Assembly (NCBI RefSeq): GCF_036021035.1
Contig: NZ_CP107930.1
Coordinates: forward strand, 3,286,001 to 3,350,000
DNA from: Kineococcus sp. NBC_00420
GTDB taxonomy: Bacteria > Actinomycetota > Actinomycetes > Actinomycetales > Kineococcaceae
DNA length: 64,000 bases
Direction of reading: 5' to 3'
This document shows positions 1-8,375 of the stretch, piece by piece. The notes beneath the pieces were generated by a model that worked only from the letters and a program-made list of their open reading frames with translations, ran no database searches and had not been told where the DNA came from. Each line of letters begins with the position of its first letter. Position 1 is the first letter of the stretch. Made by a program: the position numbers and the translations under genes.

Positions 1-180
1 AAGGCGCTCGTCCCCGACGCCGGTCCGCTGGGTCTGCCCGTCGTGTCGACGGCCAAGCCCCTGCACGGTTCCTCCGGTCGCCTCGCGGCGCGCCTGGACG
101 GGAACTGGCAGGGTCACTGGCTGACGTTCGAGGTGTGGCTCGCCGGCCCCGGCGAACAGTCCCAGTCTCAGGAAGGGTGA
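1..180 (+). CDS. C-terminal end of an unrecognised protein (partial)
   Basis: An open frame runs from the window edge to a TGA at 178-180 and encodes the last 59 residues of a protein. I do not recognise the family. The fragment has a Trp-rich stretch (DGNWQGHWLTFEVWLAG) and a Gln/Ser-rich tail. Its last codons contain the AGGAAGGG ribosome-binding site of the response regulator that starts 5 nt after its stop, so the two genes are probably translated from one message. The neighbour suggests a chemotaxis or signalling role; this is inference only. Confidence 0.6.
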   Translation, partial: KALVPDAGPLGLPVVSTAKPLHGSSGRLAARLDGNWQGHWLTFEVWLAGPGEQSQSQEG

Positions 181-184
181 TCCC

Positions 185-1078
185 GTGAAGGCCCTGGTTG
201 TCGACGACAGTCGCGTCATGCGACAGATCGTCATCCGCACGCTGCGGCAGGCGGGCTACGACTGGGTCGAGGTCGTCCAGGCCGAGAACGGCAAGGAGGG
301 GTTCGACCAGGTTCGCAAGGAGAACCCCGACATCGTCCTCTCGGACTGGAACATGCCCGAGGCGTCCGGTTACGAGATGCTGCAGAACCTGCGTGGTTCC
401 GGGATCGACGTGCCGTTCGGCTTCGTGACCTCGGAGGGTTCGGAGGAGATGCGGGAGAAGGCGGCCGCCGCCGGTGCCCTGTTCCTCATCGCCAAACCCT
501 TCACCCCGGAAGCCTTCGCGGCCGCCCTGGCGCCCGTGCTGGGGGGCGACGGTGGTTCCGCCGCCGAGGCCTCGATCGTGCAGGGTGAGGTGAAGTTCGA
601 GGTCAACCCGTTGCCCTCGAACCTCGCGATCCGCAACCTGCTCTCGGACCTGCTCAACCGTGACGTCGAGCTCTCCGACGGCCGGCCCCTGCCGGTCGGC
701 GGGAAGCCCGGCTCGCTCGTCGGTCTGTACGTCGACGACCACCTGAAGTCCAAGGCCGTCGTCGTGTTCGACTTCGCCCTCGCCGCGCACGCCGGGGCGT
801 CGATCGGTCTGCTGCCCCCCGGGGCCAGCGAGGCTGCGATCGAGGACAAGGAACTGCCGGACAACCTCGCGGTGAACTCCCGCGAGGTGCTCAACATCAT
901 GGCGTCGCTGTTCAACGTCGAAGGTGCCGCGCACCTGAAGCTGTACGCGTCCTACGTGCCCGGCGAGGTCCTGCGCCCCGACGTGGCCGACTGGGCCACG
1001 CGGACCGGCAGCCGCCTCGACCTCGTGGTCGAGGTGGCGCGCTACGGCAAGGGCGGGCTCAGCATCGTCACGTTCTGA
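185..1078 (+). CDS. Response regulator: CheY-like receiver fused to a CheX/CheC-like domain
   Basis: The protein has 297 residues and starts at a GTG 7 nt after AGGAAGGG. Residues 1-120 are a complete receiver domain: acidic pair D7/D8, phosphoacceptor D54 in LSDWNMPE, T82 and K104 followed by P105. After a short linker, residues ~135-297 look like the CheX/CheC fold, including an ExxN signature (E234-V-L-N237), which in CheC/CheX/FliY supplies the residues that dephosphorylate CheY-P. The predicted role is cytoplasmic phospho-signalling for chemotaxis or motility. The second-domain call rests on the motif and general pattern and is less certain than the receiver. It is the last gene of its operon and ends just before a long hairpin. 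Confidence 0.85.
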   Translation: MKALVVDDSRVMRQIVIRTLRQAGYDWVEVVQAENGKEGFDQVRKENPDIVLSDWNMPEASGYEMLQNLRGSGIDVPFGFVTSEGSEEMREKAAAAGALFLIAKPFTPEAFAAALAPVLGGDGGSAAEASIVQGEVKFEVNPLPSNLAIRNLLSDLLNRDVELSDGRPLPVGGKPGSLVGLYVDDHLKSKAVVVFDFALAAHAGASIGLLPPGASEAAIEDKELPDNLAVNSREVLNIMASLFNVEGAAHLKLYASYVPGEVLRPDVADWATRTGSRLDLVVEVARYGKGGLSIVTF

Positions 1079-1092
1079 GCTTCGCCGCACCA

Positions 1093-1152
1093 ACTTCTGG
1101 GGGTCTTTCCACCCTTCCCGACCTCGGGAAGGGTGGGAAGATCCCCAGAAGT
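1093..1152. terminator. Long bidirectional hairpin between convergent genes
   Basis: A near-perfect inverted repeat of about 27 bp per arm (ACTTCTGGGG...CCCCAGAAGT) with a short loop near 1122. It sits between the stops of the response regulator (+) and the EAL gene (-), so it can terminate both transcripts. There is no long T-tract, as is common in actinobacteria. Confidence 0.8.
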
Positions 1153-1165
1153 CGTTGTGCGGGGG

Positions 1166-2284
1166 TCAGAGGAGGACGATGCCCGTGGTGTCGTCCGGCC
1201 CGACGTCCCAGGTGGGGTTCGGGGTGGGCCGTCCCAGCAGGTACCCCTGGCCGCAGTCGACCCCGAGGTCGCGCAGCGCGGCGAGTTCGCCGGCGCGTTC
1301 GACGCCCTCGGCGACCATCGTCGAACCCAGCTCCGAGGCGAAACCCACGAGCGCGCGGGCGACGGCGCGGCGCGCGGGATCGGCGTCGATGCCGCGGACG
1401 AAGGCGATGTCGAGCTTCACGATGTCGGGGGTCAGGTGCAGGACGTGCTGCAGGCTCGCGAACCCCGACCCGGCGTCGTCGACGGCGATGCGGACCCCGT
1501 GCGAGCGCAAGGACGTCGTCGCGTCGTTGAGGGCGTCGTAGTCGGCGACGGGGTCGTGCTCGGTGATCTCGACGACGAGACGATCGGGCCGGTCGGAGAG
1601 CAGCAGGTCGTGGGTCCGCTCGTCCAGCAGCGCCTCCGCGGAGGCGTTGACGCTGAGGTAGGTGCCCCACGGCATCGCGTGCAGCAGCGGCAGCGCCGAG
1701 GCGATCGCGGCCTGTTCCAGCCGCACCCCGATGCCCGACGAGCGCGCGTCCGTGAAGACCTGCTCGGGTCGGCGGGCCGCCCCCTCGGAACTGGTGAACC
1801 GGCTCAGGGCCTCGGCGCCCACGACCGTCCCGGTACGCAGGTCGACGATCGGCTGGACGACGGTCTGGCGGCCCTGGCCGGCCAGCAGGGCGTCGAGGGA
1901 GGCCATCCGGTCGTCGTGCGCGACCCGGCGTCGCTCGCGGTGGTGCAGCACGCCGGCGACGAGCGCGGCCACCACGTGCAGGGCCTCGAGCTGGCGCGAG
2001 CCCAGCGCCTGCACGGGCTCGTGGTCGACCCCGACGATGCGCCCGTCGGGTTCGCCGTCGGGCCGCACGACGTCGACGGCGAGGACGCAGCTGTCGAGGT
2101 CGGTGTCGGCGAGCAGGCGGACCGTGGCGTGCGGGTCCAGGGTGGACGCCGTCTGCTCGACGTGGTTCCGCTCGGTGTCGGTGACCCGGGTCAGCGCGGC
2201 CGCGGGCGTCCCGAAGATGTCCCGGGCGAGTTCCAGGAGTTGGGCGACGGCGTCGGCGTCGTCGTCCCGCACGTGCCCCTGCAC
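1166..2284 (-). CDS. GAF-EAL cyclic-di-GMP phosphodiesterase
   Basis: 372 residues, GTG start preceded by GGGAGGTCGACAG. Residues ~5-115 resemble a GAF sensory domain and residues ~135-365 are an EAL domain. All the residues expected for c-di-GMP hydrolysis can be seen: E in EALSRF, N in LSVNAS, E in VEITEH, the DD pair in VDDAGSGF (a DDAG variant of DDFG), K in VKLD, E in AEGVE and Q in GQGYLLGRP. No GGDEF domain and no membrane segment are present, so it is probably a soluble phosphodiesterase tuned by a small ligand or redox signal at the GAF domain. Confidence 0.9.
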   Translation of the reverse strand: MQGHVRDDDADAVAQLLELARDIFGTPAAALTRVTDTERNHVEQTASTLDPHATVRLLADTDLDSCVLAVDVVRPDGEPDGRIVGVDHEPVQALGSRQLEALHVVAALVAGVLHHRERRRVAHDDRMASLDALLAGQGRQTVVQPIVDLRTGTVVGAEALSRFTSSEGAARRPEQVFTDARSSGIGVRLEQAAIASALPLLHAMPWGTYLSVNASAEALLDERTHDLLLSDRPDRLVVEITEHDPVADYDALNDATTSLRSHGVRIAVDDAGSGFASLQHVLHLTPDIVKLDIAFVRGIDADPARRAVARALVGFASELGSTMVAEGVERAGELAALRDLGVDCGQGYLLGRPTPNPTWDVGPDDTTGIVLL

Positions 2285-2553
2285 CTGTCGACCTCCCGCG
2301 GACGTGCGTGTGGGCAGTCGGCACCGCGGTCCCGTCGGGGACGCACCGCGCGGGGACGGTACGGCCTCACCGTGACACTGCCGACTCCTCGACCCTCCCA
2401 GATGAGCGGGGTCGAGGCAATCACGGGTCGGCCCCGGTCACCACCCGGGGTTCGCCCGGTGCTGCCGCGCCGGCGAACCGCAGGTCGGAGGGGGTCCGCG
2501 GACGCACCCGGCGCGGTAGCTTCGGGGAACCGGTCCACTCCCTGGAGGTTCCC

Positions 2554-2967
2554 GTGGCATCCCGTCTGACCCCGTACGTCACCTTCCCCGGCACGGCCCG
2601 CGAGGCGCTGACGTTCTACCGCTCCGTGCTCGGCGGCGAGCTGACCACCACGACGTTCGGCGAGTTCGGCGGCGGTGAGGGCGTCGACCCCGAGGGCGTC
2701 ATGCACGGCATGGTCGACGGCCCCGCCGGGTTCGCGCTGATGGCGTCCGACGCGCCCCCGGGGAGGCCCGTCGAGGTGGGGAACAACGTCACGATCAGCC
2801 TGTTCGGTGACGACGTCGAGGAGCTGCGCGGCTTCTTCGCCGGCCTCGCCGAGGGCGGGACCGTCACGACCCCGCTGGAGGAGCAGGTGTGGGGCGACGA
2901 GTACGGCTCCTTCACCGACCGGTTCGGGATCAACTGGCTCGTCAACATCACCCTCCCCACCGACTGA
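2554..2967 (+). CDS. VOC/PhnB-like (glyoxalase-fold) protein
   Basis: 137 residues from GTG 2554, which has GGAGG 5 nt upstream. The opening (LTPYVTFPGTAREALTFYRSVLGG) and the closing segment with FTDRFGINWLVNI are typical of the PhnB-like branch of the vicinal-oxygen-chelate superfamily, whose members are ~135-160 residues. Substrate is unknown; many relatives are annotated only as glyoxalase/bleomycin-resistance-like. The open frame extends upstream to 2308, but that part has no similarity to the family, and the ribosome-binding site supports 2554. Confidence 0.88.
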   Translation: MASRLTPYVTFPGTAREALTFYRSVLGGELTTTTFGEFGGGEGVDPEGVMHGMVDGPAGFALMASDAPPGRPVEVGNNVTISLFGDDVEELRGFFAGLAEGGTVTTPLEEQVWGDEYGSFTDRFGINWLVNITLPTD

Positions 2968-2968
2968 C

Positions 2969-3002
2969 CCGTGATCTTGCGGGAATCCCCGCGAGATCAC
3001 GG
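2969..3002. terminator. Bidirectional terminator hairpin
   Basis: A 15-bp stem with one mismatch and a 4-nt loop (CCGTGATCTTGCGGG / CCCGCGAGATCACGG). It lies between the convergent VOC and mannosyltransferase genes. Confidence 0.8.
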
Positions 3003-3013
3003 AGCGGAGAGGG

Positions 3014-3754
3014 TCAGCGGCGGCCGGTGGGACCGAAGCGGCGCATCCGGACGACGGCGAGCATCGCCTCGCCGATGATCTCCTTCGACATCTTCGACGT
3101 CCCGTGGGTGCGCTCGGTGAAGAGGATCGGCACCTCGCGCACCGTCGCGCCCTGCTGGAGCGCGGCGAGGGTCGTCTGGATCTGGAAGGCGTAGCCCGCC
3201 GCGGTGAGCTGCGAGAGGTCCAGCCCGCGCAGGAAGTCGGCGCGCCAGGCCTTGAAGCCGCCGGTGAGGTCGGCGACGGGTGCGCTCAGCAGCACCCGCG
3301 CGTAGACGTTCGCCCCGCGCGACAACGCCTTCCGGTACCAGGGCCACGCGTCGTCCAGCGCACCGCCGGGGACGTAGCGCGCGCCCAGGACGAGGTCGGC
3401 CCCGCCGGCGATCTCGGCGAGCATCCGGGGCAGGGTGTCGACGGGGTGGGAGCCGTCGGCGTCCATCTGCACGACGACGTCGTGGTCGCCGGTGGCGAGG
3501 GCGTGCGCGAACCCGGCGCGGTAGGCGGCACCGAGGCCGTCCTTCGTGGTGCGGGTCAGCAACCGCACCCTGCCCTCCGGGTGCCGGGCCGCGATCCGTT
3601 CCACGAGCGCGCCGGTGCCGTCGGGGGAGGAGTCGTCGACGACCAGGACGTCCGGGGCGATCGGGCAGGCGAGCACTCGCTCGATCATCCCGGTGATGTT
3701 GTCGGCCTCGTCGTAGGTGGGCAGGACGACGACGCAGCGCAGGGCTTCGGCCAA
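3014..3754 (-). CDS. Polyprenol-phosphate mannosyltransferase (DPM1/Ppm1-type GT2)
   Basis: 246 residues. Seen: VVVLPTYDEADNI at the start, VVDDSSPDGT for nucleotide binding, QMDADGSHP with the metal-binding D-x-D, GSRxVPGG-like GARYVPGG, and the C-terminal FTERTHGTSKMS block. This matches dolichol/polyprenol-phosphate mannose synthases, which transfer mannose from GDP-mannose to polyprenyl phosphate at the inner membrane face for lipoglycan and glycoprotein synthesis. No acyltransferase (Lnt) domain is fused. The start is uncertain: TTG 3754 gives the normal length and lies ~30 nt downstream of a TAGCGT -10-like box (3793-3798, minus strand). GTG 3829 is an alternative. Confidence 0.85.
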   Translation of the reverse strand: MAEALRCVVVLPTYDEADNITGMIERVLACPIAPDVLVVDDSSPDGTGALVERIAARHPEGRVRLLTRTTKDGLGAAYRAGFAHALATGDHDVVVQMDADGSHPVDTLPRMLAEIAGGADLVLGARYVPGGALDDAWPWYRKALSRGANVYARVLLSAPVADLTGGFKAWRADFLRGLDLSQLTAAGYAFQIQTTLAALQQGATVREVPILFTERTHGTSKMSKEIIGEAMLAVVRMRRFGPTGRR

Positions 3755-3883
3755 CGTGGACTCACTCGTGATCGGGGACGGACGGGCGCCCGACGCTACC
3801 CCAGTCCGCCCCGCGCACCGGCCGCTCACCCACCTGTGACTCCCCGTGCTGCGCCGGACGCGGAGTGCGAGGAGGATCCGTGA

Positions 3884-6097
3884 GTGGCCAACGGAGCGCG
3901 ACGCGAGAGTCCCGCCGACGCGCCCGTCGCGACGGTGTCCGGGCCGCCTGTCGTCGACTTCACCTCGGCCGCCACCGCGACCCTCGAGCACCTGCACCGC
4001 CACGTCGGGATGGACACCTGGGCGATCGCCCGTCGCGACGGGGACGACTACGTGGTCCTCTCCGCGCTGGACGGGGGCGAGGTCGGTCTGGCCGACGGCA
4101 GCGTCCTGGCCTGGGCCGACACCTTCTGCGCCTCCAGCGTGGCCGGCGACGCGCCCCGGTTCAGCAACCGGGTCGACGAGGTCGCGGCCTGGGCCCACGC
4201 CCGCGAGGCGACCGGTTTCCCCTGGATCAGCTACCTCTCCGTCCCGCTCCGCGCCCCCGACGGCAGGGTGCTCGGCAGCCTCTGCGCCGGGGCCCGCGAG
4301 ACCCAGCCCGACCCGGGGCTGCTGCTGGGCGAGGTGGAGCTCGCCGCGAGCCTGCTGGGCACCCTGCTGGCCTACGAGGTGCGGCTGCAGGCCGAGGCCC
4401 GGCGCGCGGAGCACGCCGAGGCCACCGCGGACCACGACGCCCTGACCGGCCTCGGCAACCGCCGGGCCTGGGACGCGGCGCTGGCCCTCGAGGAGGCCCG
4501 GGCCCGGCGGCTCGGCACCACCGCCTCCGTCCTGGTCCTCGACCTCGACGCGCTCAAGGAGACCAACGACACCCAGGGTCACGAGGCCGGTGACGAACTG
4601 CTGGTGCGCACCGCGCGGGCGCTGCGTGACCTGCTGCGTCCGGAGGACCTGGTGGTGCGCCTGGGCGGGGACGAGTTCGCGGCCCTGCTCCCCGACGTCG
4701 ACGCGGGGGCCGTGGCCGACCTGGTCGCCCGGCTGCGGGCCGGTCTGCGCGTCGACCAGGTCCGGGCCTCCCTGGGGGTGGCGACCCGTCGAGCGGCCGA
4801 GGGTCTGCACACCGCCTGGCACGCAGCCGATTCCGCCATGTACGCGGACAAGGCCGCCCGGGCCGGGACGGCTGAACTGGCGACGGGGTCCGCCGCCCTC
4901 GACCTGACCTCCCCCGGGCCGGGACGCGTGGTGGGCGGCGCGGCGACCGGGCCGCACGCCCCGACCGTGCCCGAACGCATCGAGCACCTGCTGGACGCCG
5001 TCCGCCGGCAGCTGGGGATGGACGCGGCGGTGCTCGTCCACCTCGAGGGCGACGCCTGGCGGCTGCAGTACACCGCCACCGGACCGGGAGTGCGCGACCC
5101 GCGAGGTTTCGCCTGCCCCCGCGAGGAGTCCTACTGCCAGCGGCTGCTGGACGGGCACCTGGACTCCGTGATCCCCGACGCCCGGGCCCATCCCGCGACC
5201 GCGTCGCTGGGGCTGACCGAGGCCCTGGACATCGGGGCCTACCTGGCGGCCCCGGTCCACCTCCGGGACGGGTCGCTGTACGGAACCCTCTGCGCGATCT
5301 CGAGCCGGCCCCAACCCGACCTGCGTCAGCGCGACGCCGGGGTCCTCGAGGTGCTCGCGGAAGCCATGAGCGACCTGCTCACCCAGGAGGAGGCGCGCAA
5401 CGGGCGACGTCGCCGGGTGCTGGCCCGCCTTGACCAGCTGCACCGCGACGGCGGCCCGCGACCCGTGTTCCAGCCCGTCGTCGACCTGCGGACCCTGCGC
5501 CCCGTCGGGGTCGAGGCGCTGAGCCGGTTCCCCGAGGGGGAACCCGCGGCCTGGTTCGGGCAGGCGGCCGACGTCGGTGCCGGTGTGCAGCTGGAACTGG
5601 CGGCGCTGACGGCCGCGCTGCGCGAGGCGCCGGAGGCGGGTTTCCTCGCCCTCAACGTGAGTCCCGAGGTGGCGTCGTCGCCGGCCCTCGCGCGGCTGCT
5701 GCAGGGACGACGTCTCGACGCGATCGTCCTGGAGATCACCGAGCACGAGCAGGTGGAGGACTACGCCACGCTGCTGCGCCACCTCGACCCGCTGCGGCGC
5801 GACGGGGTCCGCATCGCCGTCGACGACGCCGGTGCCGGCTTCGCCAGCATGCGCCACGTCCTGGCCCTGGACCCGGAGTTCGTGAAGCTCGACATGAGCC
5901 TCGTCCAGGGCATCGACCGTGACGGGACCCGGCAGGCGCTGACCGCGTCGCTGGCCACCTTCGCCCAGCGCACCGGGGCGACGCTCATCGCCGAGGGGAT
6001 CGAGACCCAGGCGGAACTCGACTGCGTCCTCGGCCTCGGGGTCCTGCACGGGCAGGGTTTCCACCTGGGCCGACCACGCGCCGCCGGCGGGGGCTGA
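3884..6097 (+). CDS. GAF-GGDEF-GAF-EAL dual c-di-GMP enzyme
   Basis: 737 residues from GTG 3884 with GGAGG upstream. Order: GAF (~25-165), GGDEF (~185-325), second GAF (~360-505), EAL (~515-735). The cyclase half has an intact GGDEF signature (RLGGDEF) and an inhibitory I-site RPED five residues before it. The EAL half keeps E, N, E, DD (VDDAGAGF), K, E and Q. Both activities could work, with two separate GAF sensors. No membrane segment. The coding region ends 70 nt before a tRNA gene. Confidence 0.92.
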   Translation: MANGARRESPADAPVATVSGPPVVDFTSAATATLEHLHRHVGMDTWAIARRDGDDYVVLSALDGGEVGLADGSVLAWADTFCASSVAGDAPRFSNRVDEVAAWAHAREATGFPWISYLSVPLRAPDGRVLGSLCAGARETQPDPGLLLGEVELAASLLGTLLAYEVRLQAEARRAEHAEATADHDALTGLGNRRAWDAALALEEARARRLGTTASVLVLDLDALKETNDTQGHEAGDELLVRTARALRDLLRPEDLVVRLGGDEFAALLPDVDAGAVADLVARLRAGLRVDQVRASLGVATRRAAEGLHTAWHAADSAMYADKAARAGTAELATGSAALDLTSPGPGRVVGGAATGPHAPTVPERIEHLLDAVRRQLGMDAAVLVHLEGDAWRLQYTATGPGVRDPRGFACPREESYCQRLLDGHLDSVIPDARAHPATASLGLTEALDIGAYLAAPVHLRDGSLYGTLCAISSRPQPDLRQRDAGVLEVLAEAMSDLLTQEEARNGRRRRVLARLDQLHRDGGPRPVFQPVVDLRTLRPVGVEALSRFPEGEPAAWFGQAADVGAGVQLELAALTAALREAPEAGFLALNVSPEVASSPALARLLQGRRLDAIVLEITEHEQVEDYATLLRHLDPLRRDGVRIAVDDAGAGFASMRHVLALDPEFVKLDMSLVQGIDRDGTRQALTASLATFAQRTGATLIAEGIETQAELDCVLGLGVLHGQGFHLGRPRAAGGG

Positions 6098-6167
6098 GGC
6101 TCCGTCCCGCAGGCCGACGCCCCTACGATGGTCCCCGTCCGGCGGACCGTGCCAACGGTGCGCCGGG

Positions 6168-6260
6168 GGAGGGCTGGCAGAGCGGCCGAATGCGGCGGTC
6201 TTGAAAACCGCTGGGGAGGTAACCACCCCTTCCTCATGGGTTCGAATCCCATGCCCTCCG
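6168..6260 (+). tRNA. tRNA-Ser(UGA)
   Basis: 93 nt with a 7-bp acceptor stem (GGAGGGC/GCCCTCC), discriminator G6260, anticodon stem GCGGT/ACCGC around loop CTTGAAA (anticodon TGA, 6202-6204), a long variable arm typical of class II tRNAs, and a TTCGAAT T-loop. The 3' CCA is not encoded. Confidence 0.97.
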
Positions 6261-6309
6261 CACCAGCACGACCGGCGCCACCCGTCGCGGGGACCCGGCG
6301 CCACGCGCC

Positions 6310-6315
6310 TACGAT
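6310..6315 (+). promoter_or_regulatory. -10 box TACGAT for a leaderless start
   Basis: TACGAT is followed by 6 nt and then GTG at 6322, the spacing seen at leaderless actinobacterial starts. The same CCTACGATGG sequence also occurs at 6121-6131, upstream of the tRNA gene. Confidence 0.5.
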
Positions 6316-6321
6316 GGGGCC

Positions 6322-6342
6322 GTGCACGAGGTAGGACGATGA
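6322..6342 (+). CDS. Possible six-codon leader ORF (MHEVGR)
   Basis: GTG 6322 lies 6 nt after the TACGAT box and opens a frame of six codons ending in TGA, which overlaps the ATG of the next gene as ATGA. The middle of the mini-ORF (GAGGTAGG) is also the ribosome-binding site of that gene. It may be a translated leader that couples to the membrane protein gene, or the GTG may simply mark the transcript start. Confidence 0.35.
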   Translation: MHEVGR

Positions 6343-6716
6343 GCGCGGTCGTGGGGCCCGAACTGCCCCCGCAGCGGCGGGTCAACGCCGTCCGGGCCTT
6401 CGAGGCCCTCCCGGTCGAGGACCGCAAGGACGTCCTGGCCCTGGCCCGTCAGGGCCGCCGCCACCCCGACGAACGCGTCGCCGCCGTGGCCTGGTGGTAC
6501 GCCGCGGCCGTGCTGCAGCCCCGCTGGTACAACCGCATGCCCGTCGCGGTCCCCCTCGTGGTCGCGCTGGTGCTGCTGGCGCTGGCGGTCGCGCTGAACT
6601 TCTGGCCGCCGGCGTTCCTGGGCCTGGTCGTCGTGCTCGTCGGTGCCGCCCTCACCCGGCAGCGGCTGACGACGGCGCCCGTGCTGCGGCTGATGCGCCC
6701 GGCCGACGGGGAGTAG
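6339..6716 (+). CDS. Small membrane protein of unknown function
   Basis: 125 residues from ATG 6339 with GAGGTAGG upstream. The first ~65 residues are charged and probably cytoplasmic. Two hydrophobic segments follow (~70-90 and ~92-108), then a short basic tail. No family is recognised. It has its own promoter-like box and sits between the tRNA gene and a GGDEF gene. Confidence 0.75.
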   Translation: MSAVVGPELPPQRRVNAVRAFEALPVEDRKDVLALARQGRRHPDERVAAVAWWYAAAVLQPRWYNRMPVAVPLVVALVLLALAVALNFWPPAFLGLVVVLVGAALTRQRLTTAPVLRLMRPADGE

Positions 6717-6814
6717 CGCCCGCAGTTCGCAGGGTGCTGCCGGACGGGTGACCCCACCCGGCTGACGGGTGAACGGGCGTCCAGTCGCCGCCCGTCCGGA
6801 CCGATCGACCCCAG

Positions 6815-8365
6815 GTGCGGGACCGCTCGAGCAGGGGACGGGACGCGCTGGGCGCCTCGGGCCGCCTCGGCGTGGACTCCGTCGTCCTCGCCGCCCTCCT
6901 GGTGACGCTGGCGGTCCTCCAGCAGGTGCTCGGCCGCGGGAGCACGGGAACCCTGCTCGTCTTCGGCCTCGTCGAGGCGCTCGCCGCCCTGGTCGCCGGC
7001 GTCACCTACGCCTGGGTCTCCCGGAACGTGACCGCGGGGTGGACGCGGCGTCCGCGTCTGCTGTTCTCCGCGGCCTGCCTCTGCTGGGGCTCCGGGCAGG
7101 GGATCTTCGCGGTGCAGGACGTGCTGCACCTGCGGGTCGGCACCACCAACTGGGCCGACGTGCCCTTCCTGGCCTTCTCCGCGCTCTCGGTGGGCTCGGC
7201 CCTGGTGCACCTGCGCGGTCGCGTCCGTTCGCGCGCGGGGATCCGGGCGGCGATCGACGGGAGCCTCGTCGGCCTCTCGCTGCTCACCGTGCTCTGGGTG
7301 CTGTGGCTGGGGTCGGCCGTCCGCGGGTCGGGTCAGTCCCTGCACGAACTCGCCGTCCCCCTGGCCTACCCGGTGTTCGACGTCGTGTTCGTCACCGTGA
7401 CCCTGATCTCGATCCTCCGCGCGGGTCTGACGCTCCCCGGGGTCCTCCTGCTGGTGGGGGGAGGGGTCTTCGCGTTCGCCGACGCGACGTACTTCTACGG
7501 GCTGCTGCGGGGTGGTTTCGAGACGGGCGGGCCGGCCGACGTCGGCTGGATCGTCGGGTTCGGGTTGTTCACCCTGGCCGCCCGCTACCGGCGCACCACC
7601 CGGGACCCGGGGCGTCCGCCGTCCGCGGGGTCCTGGGGGTGGCTCGTCCCGTACTTCGCCCTCGTCCCGGCGACGGCCTTCGCGGCGATCAGGTTGTGGA
7701 GTTCCACCGACCGGTTCGTCCTCGCCCTCCTGCTGACCATCGCCGTCCTCGTCGTGGTCCGGCAGTTCCTGGCCCTGCAGGACCACCGGGTCCTGCTCGC
7801 CACCGCCGAACGACAACGCCGCCAGCTCGACCTGATGGCCCACGTCGACCCCCTGACGGGACTGGAGAACCGTCGCCGGTTCTCCGACCGGATCGGCGAG
7901 GCGGTCCGGGAGTCCCTGGTGACCGGGGTTCCCGTCGTCGTGGCCTTCGTGGACCTCGACGGGTTCAAGGCCGTCAACGACACCTTCGGCCACGCCGCGG
8001 GGGACGAGTTGCTGCGCGGGGTGGCCGAACGCCTGCGCGGTTGCGTCCGTGAGGGCGACTGCGCGGCGCGCTGGGGTGGTGACGAGTTCGCCGTCCTGGT
8101 GACCGAGCCGGGTCTGGAGGCGGGCGACGTGAGCGAACGGCTGCGCCGGGCGCTGCTGGAACCCTTCCTCCTCGCGGGACGCCCGCTCACCGCGACCGCG
8201 AGCATCGGGGCCGTCCGCGAGGACCCGTTCCGGTTGGCCGCCGCGCTGCCCGCCTCGTGCACCGACGAGGTCGGCGGGCTCGTCGAGACGTTGCTGGCGG
8301 CCGCCGACGCCCAGATGTACCGGGTCAAGAAGGCCCGCCGGGGGTCGGTGCGCGTCGAGAGCTAG
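6815..8365 (+). CDS. Membrane-bound GGDEF diguanylate cyclase
   Basis: 516 residues. Residues ~20-330 contain about nine hydrophobic segments forming a membrane sensor region that I cannot assign to a named MASE type. Residues ~345-510 are a GGDEF domain with intact RWGGDEF and an I-site REGD five residues before it, so feedback-inhibited synthesis of c-di-GMP from GTP is expected. There is no EAL domain. GTG 6815 is the chosen start; the upstream ribosome-binding site is weak. The stop lies 10 nt before the next start, and that next gene has its own -10 box inside this gene's end. Confidence 0.9.
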   Translation: MRDRSSRGRDALGASGRLGVDSVVLAALLVTLAVLQQVLGRGSTGTLLVFGLVEALAALVAGVTYAWVSRNVTAGWTRRPRLLFSAACLCWGSGQGIFAVQDVLHLRVGTTNWADVPFLAFSALSVGSALVHLRGRVRSRAGIRAAIDGSLVGLSLLTVLWVLWLGSAVRGSGQSLHELAVPLAYPVFDVVFVTVTLISILRAGLTLPGVLLLVGGGVFAFADATYFYGLLRGGFETGGPADVGWIVGFGLFTLAARYRRTTRDPGRPPSAGSWGWLVPYFALVPATAFAAIRLWSSTDRFVLALLLTIAVLVVVRQFLALQDHRVLLATAERQRRQLDLMAHVDPLTGLENRRRFSDRIGEAVRESLVTGVPVVVAFVDLDGFKAVNDTFGHAAGDELLRGVAERLRGCVREGDCAARWGGDEFAVLVTEPGLEAGDVSERLRRALLEPFLLAGRPLTATASIGAVREDPFRLAAALPASCTDEVGGLVETLLAAADAQMYRVKKARRGSVRVES

Positions 8366-8368
8366 CCT
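8363..8368 (+). promoter_or_regulatory. -10 box TAGCCT for a leaderless start
   Basis: TAGCCT overlaps the stop of the cyclase gene and is 7 nt before GTG 8376. No ribosome-binding site is visible, so a leaderless transcript is likely. Confidence 0.6.
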
Positions 8369-8375
8369 GCTCGGC

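Noticed and set aside
3827-3829. GTG 3829 as start of the mannosyltransferase
   Set aside because: A likely -10 box (3793-3798) would place the transcript start downstream of it, and the first 25 residues do not resemble the family; retained as an alternative only.
3755-6427. Continuation of the mannosyltransferase frame upstream as a >1100-residue minus-strand ORF
   Set aside because: It is the antisense shadow of the GAF-GGDEF-GAF-EAL gene; composition is Gly/Arg/Val-rich with no domain, as expected for an open frame opposite high-GC coding DNA.
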